The notes under the pieces were generated by a model. The model saw only the letters and a list, made by a program, of their open reading frames with translations. It was not told the DNA's origin and made no database searches. This document shows positions 1-5,627 of a DNA stretch of 7,375 nt, in pieces. The DNA comes from Candidatus Omnitrophota bacterium. Lineage in GTDB: Bacteria > Omnitrophota > Gorgyraeia > 1-14-0-20-64-10 > JACQQZ01. The stretch is from the NCBI GenBank assembly GCA_016206635.1, contig JACQRF010000136.1, positions 1 through 7,375 on the forward strand. The letters run 5' to 3'. Each line of letters opens with the position of its first letter. Position 1 is the stretch's first letter. The position numbers were made by a program, and so were the translations under genes.

Positions 1-291
1 GCGTCGGGCCAATGCCTGCGCCGCCGGCGGCCACTCCACCGGCACGGCGCGCGCCGCCTCAACGGTCGCCAGATGCCACGTCAACGGTTTGTCGGCCGGG
101 CGGCCCTTCGCCTCGCACAACCGGGCCACCGCCGACGGATCGTCCGCATGGGCGCCGACCCCATAGACCGTCTCCGTCGGGAACACGACGAGGCCGCCCT
201 GTCGCAGGACCGCCGCCGCCTCGGCGATGACCGCCGGGTCGGGCGCATCAATCGAGACGCGGGACCAGCGCGGGCGAACCAGCGTCGTCAC
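1..291 (-). CDS. tsaC: Threonylcarbamoyl-AMP synthase (Sua5/YrdC/TsaC family), 3' end cut by window edge
   Basis: The enzyme condenses L-threonine, bicarbonate and ATP to threonylcarbamoyl-AMP, the first step of t6A37 modification of ANN-decoding tRNAs in the cytoplasm. Only the first 97 codons are in the window. Translation from a GTG at 291 gives an N-terminus with the family signature: a helix ending in LRQGGLVVFPTETVYGVGAH (about residues 31-50), then CEAKGRPADKPL (about 62-73), where family members have the substrate- and ATP-binding KGR motif. The GTG start is chosen because it overlaps the purE stop as GTGA, like other junctions of this operon, and homology starts shortly after it. Only a weak purine-rich stretch precedes it, so translation is probably coupled to purE. 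The C-terminus is unseen, so it cannot be told whether this is a short TsaC or a long Sua5 with an extra domain. Identification rests on motifs recognised from memory. Confidence 0.9.
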   Translation of the reverse strand, partial: MTTLVRPRWSRVSIDAPDPAVIAEAAAVLRQGGLVVFPTETVYGVGAHADDPSAVARLCEAKGRPADKPLTWHLATVEAARAVPVEWPPAAQALARR

Positions 292-797
292 CGACCGGCC
301 TTGCGCGCGCGGCGGTCCTTCGCCAACACCGCCGCGCGCATCGCCCGTTTGCCCGCCTCCAACCGACGGCTCAGGCGCGGGTCGCGCAGCGCGAGGATCT
401 GCAACGCCAGGATGCCGGCATTCCGCGCGCCCCACGCGCCGACCGACACCGTGGCCACCGGCACTCCGGGTGGCATCTGCAACGTCGCGAGGAACGCATC
501 GGTGCCCCGGAACGCGGTGCCGGCCAGCGGCACGCCGATCACCGGCAGCGTGGTGTGCGACGCCAGCGCGCCGGCCAAGTGCGCCGCGCCACCGGCGCCG
601 GCGATGATCACGCGAATCCCCCGTCCTTTGGCGCGCTTCGCGAATCGCGCGGCGTCGTCCGGCGCGCGATGCGCCGACAGCACGCGCAGTTCATGCGGGA
701 CGCCGTAGTCTGTCAACACCGACGCCGCCTCCCGCATGGTGGGCAGATCGGAATCACTGCCCATCAGAATCGCGACCACCAACTTGGAGGATGGCAT
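288..797 (-). CDS. purE: N5-carboxyaminoimidazole ribonucleotide mutase, class I PurE
   Basis: PurE converts N5-CAIR to CAIR in IMP synthesis. The protein is 169 residues, normal for a stand-alone bacterial PurE. Visible motifs are GSDSD (13-17), SAHRAPD (41-47) with the catalytic histidine at 43, the phosphate-binding GAGGAAHLAG (67-76), GVPL (88-91), QMPPGVPVATV (107-117) and NAGILA (126-131). The pattern fits class I mutases rather than class II AIR carboxylases, so a PurK partner is expected, but purK is not in the window. The ATG at 797 is chosen over in-frame upstream starts (as far as 965) because AGGAG lies 6 nt before it, the gene then begins 2 nt after the purD stop, and homology starts at once. 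The 3' end overlaps the tsaC start by 4 nt. The basic C-terminal tail (KDRRARKAGR) is not a known functional motif. Confidence 0.97.
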   Translation of the reverse strand: MPSSKLVVAILMGSDSDLPTMREAASVLTDYGVPHELRVLSAHRAPDDAARFAKRAKGRGIRVIIAGAGGAAHLAGALASHTTLPVIGVPLAGTAFRGTDAFLATLQMPPGVPVATVSVGAWGARNAGILALQILALRDPRLSRRLEAGKRAMRAAVLAKDRRARKAGR

Positions 798-799
798 GC

Positions 800-2104
800 C
801 TAGCTCCTGAATGGCGATGCGACGGCGCGCGCCCCGATATCCCGGCGGCACTGTTTGCCGTCGAACTGGATTCGACCCGCGGCCTCGTAGGCCCGGCCGA
901 TCGCCTCGGGATGATCGCGCCCGAGCGCGACGACGTTCAGCACCCGACCGCCGGCCGTCACCCATCGGTCGCCGGCGCGTTTCGTCCCGGCGTGAAAGAT
1001 CTGGACGTCCGGCATCGCCGCGGCCTCCTCAATTCCAGTAATGACGTCGCCGGTTCTTGGCTTCTCCGGATAGCCGCTGGCCGCCAACACCACGCAGACG
1101 CACGGCCGCGGATCCCACGCCAGCGAAACGCCCGCCAGTTGGCCAGTGGCTGCGGCCAGCAGCAGCGTCGCCAGATCGCTCGTCAGCCGCGGCGCGATCG
1201 CCTGCGTCTCCGGATCGCCGAAGCGGACATTGTACTCCAAGACCTTCGGCCCGTCCTTCGTGATCATGAGCCCCGCGTACAGCGCGCCGACGAACGGTGT
1301 CTGCGCCTCGGCCATGGCGCGGACCGCCGACTCGATGATCCGCTGGCGGATCTCCTCCAGCCGCGCCGAGGTCACCACCGGCGCCGGCGAATAGGCCCCC
1401 ATCCCGCCGGTATTCGGCCCGGTGTCGCCGTCGCCCAATCGCTTATGGTCCTGCGCTGACTCCAGCAGCACGACCCGCGCACCATCGGCGATGCCGATCA
1501 ACGATGCCTCTTCGCCCATCAACCGCTCTTCGAGCACCCCCTTCTCGCCGAATTTGCTCGAAGCTTCCTGGATCCTGTTCACGGTGTTCGCCAATAACAG
1601 TTTCGGGTCAGGCAACGGAGACGGCGGCATCAAGACCCCTTTGCCGGAGGCCAACCCATCCGCCTTGACGACCCATGGCACATCCGGGCGCCGTCCCACA
1701 AATTGACAGGCGTCGTTCGGATCATCATAACTATGAAATTGAGCTGTCGGGATGCCCGCGCGCTGCATGACGGACTTGGCGAACGCCTTGCTGCCTTCCA
1801 AGCGCGCGGCGGCCGCCGACGGGCCGAACACCGTCAAACCCTTTGCGCGGAACCGATCGGCCACGCCCGCGACGAGCGGCGCCTCAGGCCCGACGACGGT
1901 CAGGTCCACGCGTTCTCGAACAGCCAGCGTCAGCAACGGGTCGATCGCCGTCACTGGCATCTCACGGAAGCAACGGGTCTTAGGTTCTCGTGCGATCCCA
2001 TCGCTGCCCGGCGCCACCAGCAGCTCGGTCACCGTCGGGCTCTGGGCCAGCTTCCACGCAAGCGCGTGCTCCCGCCCGCCGGCGCCAATCAACAAGACGT
2101 TCAT
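800..2104 (-). CDS. purD: Phosphoribosylamine--glycine ligase (GAR synthetase)
   Basis: PurD joins 5-phosphoribosylamine and glycine with ATP to form GAR, the second step of IMP synthesis. The product is 434 residues, the usual length. It has the N-domain start MNVLLIGAGGREHALAWKLA, VVGPEAPLVAG (70-80) and FGPS (93-96). The ATP-grasp core follows with VKADGLASGKGV (146-157), EERLMGEEASL (192-202), SAQDHKR (216-222), GDTGPNTGGMGAYSP (226-240) and the metal-binding EYNVRFGDPETQ (290-301). The C-domain ends with the family-typical FDGKQCRRDIG (414-424). The ATG overlaps the purM stop as ATGA, and no strong Shine-Dalgarno precedes it, so coupling to purM is likely. Between residues about 158 and 180 the sequence (PMPPSPLP-like loop and ANTVNRIQEAS) departs from the family pattern I remember, but the frame is intact and all core motifs are kept. 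The stop is TAG, 2 nt before purE. Confidence 0.97.
   Translation of the reverse strand: MNVLLIGAGGREHALAWKLAQSPTVTELLVAPGSDGIAREPKTRCFREMPVTAIDPLLTLAVRERVDLTVVGPEAPLVAGVADRFRAKGLTVFGPSAAAARLEGSKAFAKSVMQRAGIPTAQFHSYDDPNDACQFVGRRPDVPWVVKADGLASGKGVLMPPSPLPDPKLLLANTVNRIQEASSKFGEKGVLEERLMGEEASLIGIADGARVVLLESAQDHKRLGDGDTGPNTGGMGAYSPAPVVTSARLEEIRQRIIESAVRAMAEAQTPFVGALYAGLMITKDGPKVLEYNVRFGDPETQAIAPRLTSDLATLLLAAATGQLAGVSLAWDPRPCVCVVLAASGYPEKPRTGDVITGIEEAAAMPDVQIFHAGTKRAGDRWVTAGGRVLNVVALGRDHPEAIGRAYEAAGRIQFDGKQCRRDIGARAVASPFRS
804..808 (-). promoter_or_regulatory. Ribosome binding site of purE
   Basis: The minus strand reads AGGAG, then the 6-nt spacer ctaggc, then the ATG at 797. The site lies inside the last purD codons, just before its TAG stop. 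It fixes the purE start and makes the longer in-frame alternatives reading into purD unlikely. Confidence 0.8.
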
Positions 2105-3324
2105 GCCCAGCTGATCTTGCCGCGGCCTTTCTCAATCGTCCCGATGCGCCACGCGGCCACGCGCTGCCCGTGAAGCACCCCCAGCGTCCGAGCGGCGGCG
2201 GTCGGCGGCACGACGACGATCATCCCGATCCCCATGTTGAACGTGCGGTACATCTCGTCCTCAGCCAGCCCCCCGGCCCGCTGGACGCGGCGGAAAATCG
2301 CCGGCACCGGCCAACTCCCGCGCGCCAGTCGCGCCGCCGTCCCGGCCGGCAGAATGCGGCCGAGCTTCTCCTGGAAGGCCCCGCCGGTGATGTGGGCGAT
2401 GCCGTGGACCGGCGCCCGCTTGAGCAGCGCCAGGATCGGCGCGACGTAAATCTTCGTCGGCGCCAGCAGCGGGGCGGCCCATTGCCGTTGTTGGGCCGGG
2501 CTCAGCACGCGCTGGATCAAGGTGTAGCCGTTGGCATGGAACCCGGTGGACGCCAGGCCGATCGCCGCATCGCCCGGCCGGATCGCGGCGCCGGTGATCA
2601 TCCGCCGCCTCGAGACGGCGCCGACGCAGAACCCGGCCAGATCGAACTCGCCGCGCCGGTACACCAGCGGCATCTCGGCCGTCTCGCCGCCGACCAGCGC
2701 GCACCGTGCCTCGCAGCAGCCGCGGACCACGCCGCGCATGATGGCAATCAAGATCGCCTGGTCGATCCGCCCGGTGGCGAGATAGTCGAGGAAGAACCAC
2801 GGCTCGGCGCCGGTGCACACGACATCGTTGACGTTCATCGCCACGAGATCCACGCCAAGTCCATCGTACCGCCCGATCCGCCGGGCGAGCGCCAGTTTGG
2901 TCCCGACCCCATCGGTCGAGGACACGAGGAGCAGGTCGGCCGACGCGCCACGCCGCGCCGCGCCGGCCTGCCGGTAGGCAAGGCGGGGATCGAACACCCC
3001 GCCGAACCCGCCAATGGCGCCGACCTGCCCGGGCCGCCGGGTCAGGCGCACGAGCGGCTCGATCGCCCGCAGGAACCGGCCGGCACGGGCCAGTGAGACG
3101 CCGGCCCCAGCGTAATGAGGACGCCGTTCAGGATCTCCCGTGGCCGCGCTGGACCGAGCCGCAAGCCGCGCAAGGCGCGAGGAGCGTAGCGTACCCAAAG
3201 CGGTACGCGAGCGACGAGCAACGCCGCGCGGCGCCGCGGATCGATCCAGCCCTCCGGGTGACGGCGGCCTTCGGCCAGCGCCGGCGTCGTTCCTCCTCGA
3301 CGTATCGCGGAGCTTATACGCCAT
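2101..3324 (-). CDS. purM: Phosphoribosylformylglycinamidine cyclo-ligase (AIR synthetase) with an atypical arginine-rich N-terminal extension
   Basis: PurM closes the imidazole ring, converting FGAM to AIR with ATP. From the ATG at 3324 the protein is 407 residues, longer than the roughly 330-350 of typical PurM. Family homology covers about residue 70 (HYAGAGVSLARAG, matching the usual YK.AGVDIDAG start) to the end. It includes GAIGGFGG, SSTDGVGTKL, DLVAMNVNDVV, GAEPWFFLDYLATG, LVGGETAEMP, GFCVGAV, STGFHANGYTL, APTKIYV, IAHITGGAFQEKL and EMYRTFNMGIGM. The catalytic body looks complete. Residues 1-69, with 16 arginines, come from the inverted-repeat element at 3118-3395. The ATG at 3324 is chosen because AGGAG lies 8 nt upstream. 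A GTG at 3333 is in frame but overlaps that site, and no ATG lies between 3324 and the start of homology. An in-frame TGA at 3372-3370 closes the frame upstream. The start and the fate of the extension are uncertain; the body is certain. The stop overlaps purD by 4 nt. Confidence 0.9.
   Translation of the reverse strand: MAYKLRDTSRRNDAGAGRRPPSPGGLDRSAAPRGVARRSRTALGTLRSSRLARLAARSSAATGDPERRPHYAGAGVSLARAGRFLRAIEPLVRLTRRPGQVGAIGGFGGVFDPRLAYRQAGAARRGASADLLLVSSTDGVGTKLALARRIGRYDGLGVDLVAMNVNDVVCTGAEPWFFLDYLATGRIDQAILIAIMRGVVRGCCEARCALVGGETAEMPLVYRRGEFDLAGFCVGAVSRRRMITGAAIRPGDAAIGLASTGFHANGYTLIQRVLSPAQQRQWAAPLLAPTKIYVAPILALLKRAPVHGIAHITGGAFQEKLGRILPAGTAARLARGSWPVPAIFRRVQRAGGLAEDEMYRTFNMGIGMIVVVPPTAAARTLGVLHGQRVAAWRIGTIEKGRGKISWA
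3148..3250. repeat. Arm A of the element: long imperfect hairpin
   Basis: Nested pairings can be traced by hand: 3148-3157 with 3241-3250 (9 of 10, the tenth being a G.U wobble in the minus-strand transcript), 3159-3162 with 3236-3239, 3165-3171 with 3226-3232 (7 of 7), 3174-3177 with 3222-3225, and a tip of 3189-3195 with 3202-3208 (gcgtacc/ggtacgc, 6-nt loop). Small AA bulges separate the stems. The arm is fully inside the extended purM reading frame, where it encodes part of the arginine-rich N-terminus. Confidence 0.65.
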
Positions 3325-3353
3325 CGTCGTCACTCCTGGGCGCTGGCCGAAGG
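3268..3353 (-). repeat. Arm B of the element: 15-bp hairpin enclosing the purM start signals
   Basis: Bases 3268-3282 (ccttcggccagcgcc) are the exact reverse complement of 3339-3353. In the operon transcript this stem would hold a 56-nt loop that contains the purM Shine-Dalgarno (3337-3333) and ATG (3324). A small further stem inside the loop (cgtat/atacg around 3301-3319) is possible. A regulatory role is inferred from position only. Confidence 0.55.
3333..3337 (-). promoter_or_regulatory. Ribosome binding site of purM
   Basis: The minus strand reads AGGAG, TGACGACG, ATG, an 8-nt spacing. This is the only good Shine-Dalgarno plus start codon pair between the end of purF and the start of PurM homology. 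It lies inside the inverted-repeat element. A second strong purine run, GAGGAGG at 3298-3292, is in the coding part with no start codon at a suitable distance. Confidence 0.65.
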
Positions 3354-3408
3354 GCGCTCGCCACGCGGCTCACGGGAGATCCTGAACGGCGTCCTGGGCG
3401 GCGCCGGG

Positions 3409-4827
3409 TCACGTCTTGAGTTCTCCCGTCGTCTTGCGCTCGAGAATGTATTTGTCCGCCTCCCCGCCAAACGGCAGCGGGTACCGGCCGGAGTAGCACG
3501 CGGTGCAGTACTGGTCCTTCGGCCCGCTGACGGCGCCGAGCATCCCCTCCAACGAGAGGTAGCCCAACGAATCGACCCCCAGGAATTTCCGGATCTCCTC
3601 GATCGAGTGGGTGCAGGCGATCAGCTCCCCCTTCGTCGGGAAATCAATTCCATAGAAGCACGGGTGCTTGATCGGCGGGCACGACACCCGCATGTGAATT
3701 TCGGTCGCCCCCGCCTCGCGGATGGATTGCAGCCGCGCCCGGCACGTCGTCCCGCGCACGATCGAGTCGTCCACGACCACCACGCGCCGGCCTTTGAGGA
3801 CCTCGCGGACCGGGTTAAACTTCACCCGCACCCGGAAATCGCGGCTCTCCTGCAGCGGCTGGATGAACGTCCGACCGGCGTAATGGTTGCGCGCCATGCC
3901 GATCTCCAGCGGGATGCCGGATTCGTGGGAGTAGCCGAGGGCCGCCGAGTTCCCGGAGTCCGGGATCGCGATCACGATGTCGGCGGCCACCGGGTGTTCC
4001 TTCGCCAGCTGCCGGCCCAGCCGCTGCCGGACCAGATGGACCGACTCGCCGAAGATCTGTGAATCGGGCCGCGCGAAGTAGACGTGCTCGAAGATGCACG
4101 ACGACGGGGTCTTCGGCGGGAACGGCGTGAGCGACTTCACGCCGCGCCGGTTGATCACGACCACTTCGCCTGGCGCCAGCTCCCGCTCGAGCGTCGCGCC
4201 GATCAGATCGAGGGCGCATGTTTCCGACGCGAGCACCGTCGCGTCCCCCAGCCGGCCGAGGCAGAGCGGGCGGAACCCGCTCGGGTCGCGCACGCCGATC
4301 AACTCGTCTTCGCGCAGGATGACCAGCGAGAAGGCCCCGGCGATCCGCAGCAAGGAGTCCACCAGCGCGTCCTCGAACCGCCGGAACGTCGGGCGGGCCA
4401 TCAGGTGCAGGATCACCTCGCTGTCGACGGTCGTCTGGAAAATCGAGCCGTGCGCCTCCAGCTCATCGCGCAGCAGCCACGCGTTGATCAGGTTCCCGTT
4501 GTGGGCGATGGCCAGCGACCCGCGGGAGTAGTCCACTTGCAACGGCTGGGCGTTCTTGAGCTGGCTGGAGCCGGTCGTCGAATAGCGCGTGTGGCCGATG
4601 GCTGACGTCCCGCGCAACTCGGCGAGGGTCGCGCCCGTGAACACGTGCTCGACCAGCCCCATGCCTTTGAAGCCGCGCAGCGTCTGGCTGTCGCTGACCA
4701 CCATGCCGGCCGATTCCTCGCCGCGATGCTGGAGGGCGTAGAGCCCCAGGTGGGTCAGGCGCGCCGCCTCGGGGTGATTGAACACCCCGAACAATCCGCA
4801 GTGCTCTTTGATGCCGTCGTCGCTCAT
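3409..4827 (-). CDS. purF: Amidophosphoribosyltransferase (glutamine PRPP amidotransferase), iron-sulfur type
   Basis: PurF transfers ammonia from glutamine to PRPP, making 5-phosphoribosylamine, the committed and usually feedback-inhibited step of purine synthesis. The protein is 472 residues. An N-terminal nucleophile glutaminase domain starts with Cys10 in EHCGLFGVFNH, so a 9-residue propeptide must be removed. YALQHRGEESAGM, GHTRYSTTG and AHNGNL follow. The C-terminal phosphoribosyltransferase domain has PDSGNSAALGYS, GMARNHYAGRTFIQP and the PRPP loop VVVVDDSIVRGTT (349-361). Cys244, Cys390, Cys441 and Cys444 (CTAC) match the four ligands of the 4Fe-4S cluster of the Bacillus subtilis type, so the enzyme is probably oxygen-sensitive and matured by propeptide cleavage. 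The ATG overlaps the purQ stop as ATGA and has GGAG 8 nt upstream (4839-4836). In-frame starts further upstream, to about 5037, would overlap purQ widely and are rejected. Its 3' end is followed, after 13 nt, by the inverted-repeat element. Confidence 0.98.
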   Translation of the reverse strand: MSDDGIKEHCGLFGVFNHPEAARLTHLGLYALQHRGEESAGMVVSDSQTLRGFKGMGLVEHVFTGATLAELRGTSAIGHTRYSTTGSSQLKNAQPLQVDYSRGSLAIAHNGNLINAWLLRDELEAHGSIFQTTVDSEVILHLMARPTFRRFEDALVDSLLRIAGAFSLVILREDELIGVRDPSGFRPLCLGRLGDATVLASETCALDLIGATLERELAPGEVVVINRRGVKSLTPFPPKTPSSCIFEHVYFARPDSQIFGESVHLVRQRLGRQLAKEHPVAADIVIAIPDSGNSAALGYSHESGIPLEIGMARNHYAGRTFIQPLQESRDFRVRVKFNPVREVLKGRRVVVVDDSIVRGTTCRARLQSIREAGATEIHMRVSCPPIKHPCFYGIDFPTKGELIACTHSIEEIRKFLGVDSLGYLSLEGMLGAVSGPKDQYCTACYSGRYPLPFGGEADKYILERKTTGELKT

Positions 4828-5627
4828 CGGTGGCGCTCCACCCACTGGATCCCGTTCCTGAAGATCTGCAGGCCGTCTCCGTCCCTGCTCGGTACCGTGC
4901 TCGGTACCGAGAGTCGCGTCCAGCGCGGATGCTGGACGACGGCCGCGTGCCGCTCCGGGTGCGGCATCAACCCGAAGATCCGGCCGGTCGGGTCGCAGAT
5001 GCCGGCGATGTTCCCGACCGACCCGTTCGGATTCCACGGATAGCCGGCCTCCCGTTCATCCGGGTCGCAGTAATGGAACACGATCTGCCCGAACCCGACC
5101 AGTTGCTCGAGGACCGACGGGTCTTTCGGGACGAACTTCCCCTCGCCGTGCGCGACCGGCAATTCGATCATCTCGTCCAATCCCTGCGTCCAGATGCAAA
5201 CGGAAAACTCCGCCTTGAGGCAGACCCACCGATCCTCGAACCGGCCGGAGTCATTCCAGGTGAGGGTCACCTCCTGCGGCGCGTCGGGGCGCCCGCCGGG
5301 CAGCAACCCGGCCTTGGCCAAAATCTGAAACCCGTTGCAGATGCCGATCACCAATTTGTCGGCGCGGACAAACGTGTCGAGCTGATCGCGCAGCCGGTAC
5401 TTGAGCTCGTTGGCCGCCAGTCGGCCGGCTGACACGTCGTCGCCGTAGGTGAATCCGCCGGGGATCGCCAGGATCTGGTAGCCGTCCAGTGTTTTGGTCT
5501 TCGCCACAAGCTCGGTCAGTTGGACCGGCTCCGCCTCCGCCCCGGCCTGCTCGAACGCGGCGCGCGTCTCCTCGTCACAGTTGGTCCCCGGGGCTCGGAG
5601 GACCGCCACCCGCACTACCGCCGCCAT
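4824..5627 (-). CDS. purQ: Phosphoribosylformylglycinamidine synthase, glutaminase subunit PurQ
   Basis: PurQ hydrolyses glutamine and passes ammonia to PurL for FGAR to FGAM conversion. The protein is 267 residues, of the longer PurQ type that starts RAPGTNCDEET, as against about 230 for the Bacillus type. Seen in order are IPGGFTYGDDVSAG (55-68), the nucleophile elbow GICNGFQIL with Cys97, HGEGKF (160-165), YPWNPNGSVGNIAGICDPTGR (in two overlapping blocks about 196-216) and GLMPHPER with the His223-Glu225 pair of the class I triad. The end is HPRWTR, a variable linker, then GDGLQIFRNGIQW. The linker contains a doubled VPS caused by a 12-bp tandem repeat. The ATG at 5627 is chosen because GGAGG lies 10 nt before it and homology begins at once. 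Longer in-frame starts up to 5975 run through purL. It overlaps purL by 13 nt and purF by 4 nt. Confidence 0.98.
   Translation of the reverse strand: MAAVVRVAVLRAPGTNCDEETRAAFEQAGAEAEPVQLTELVAKTKTLDGYQILAIPGGFTYGDDVSAGRLAANELKYRLRDQLDTFVRADKLVIGICNGFQILAKAGLLPGGRPDAPQEVTLTWNDSGRFEDRWVCLKAEFSVCIWTQGLDEMIELPVAHGEGKFVPKDPSVLEQLVGFGQIVFHYCDPDEREAGYPWNPNGSVGNIAGICDPTGRIFGLMPHPERHAAVVQHPRWTRLSVPSTVPSRDGDGLQIFRNGIQWVERHR
4886..4909. repeat. Two tandem copies of a 12-bp unit within purQ
   Basis: The unit tgctcggtaccg occurs at 4886-4897 and again at 4898-4909 without mismatch. Being 12 bp, it keeps the frame and adds four residues, giving SVPSTVPS in the variable C-terminal linker of PurQ just before GDGLQIF. 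The second copy with the next two bases forms the palindrome ctcggtaccgag. Confidence 0.85.

Larger units (their letters stand above)
3118..3395. repeat. 278-bp palindromic element with perfect 25-bp terminal inverted repeats
   Basis: Bases 3118-3142 are the exact reverse complement of 3371-3395 (25 of 25), and the match continues imperfectly for about 10 bp inward with single-base bulges. Inside are two more self-complementary arms (3148-3250 and 3268-3353), so either strand can form a three-armed structure. No transposase or other gene is inside, and no convincing target-site duplication is seen at the edges. The segment begins 13 bp past the purF stop and ends exactly where PurM homology begins. 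A non-autonomous MITE-like or dispersed palindromic repeat is the best description. A local inverted duplication or an assembly fault is the alternative. Whether other copies exist cannot be known from this window. Confidence 0.7.

Noticed and set aside
1990..3096. Long plus-strand open frame opposite purM and purD
   Set aside because: It is an antisense shadow in GC-rich DNA. The product is low-complexity (Arg, Pro, Ala rich) with no motif, while the opposite strand carries clear PurM and PurD homology.
3189..3208. Small stem-loop resembling a tRNA arm or riboswitch piece
   Set aside because: No tRNA cloverleaf consensus (TTCRA loop, CCA end) or known riboswitch core is seen. The stem is explained as the tip of arm A of the element.
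3371..3395. Inverted repeat after purF as an intrinsic terminator
   Set aside because: The partner arm is more than 200 nt away, there is no T-tract after it, and purM-purD-purE continue in the same direction.
3093..3419. Plus-strand open frame of 108 codons spanning the whole inverted-repeat element
   Set aside because: There is no convincing ribosome binding site and no recognisable domain. Its openness follows from GC content and from the symmetry of the element, whose right arm encodes the same TGDPERRP on this strand as the left arm does on the other.
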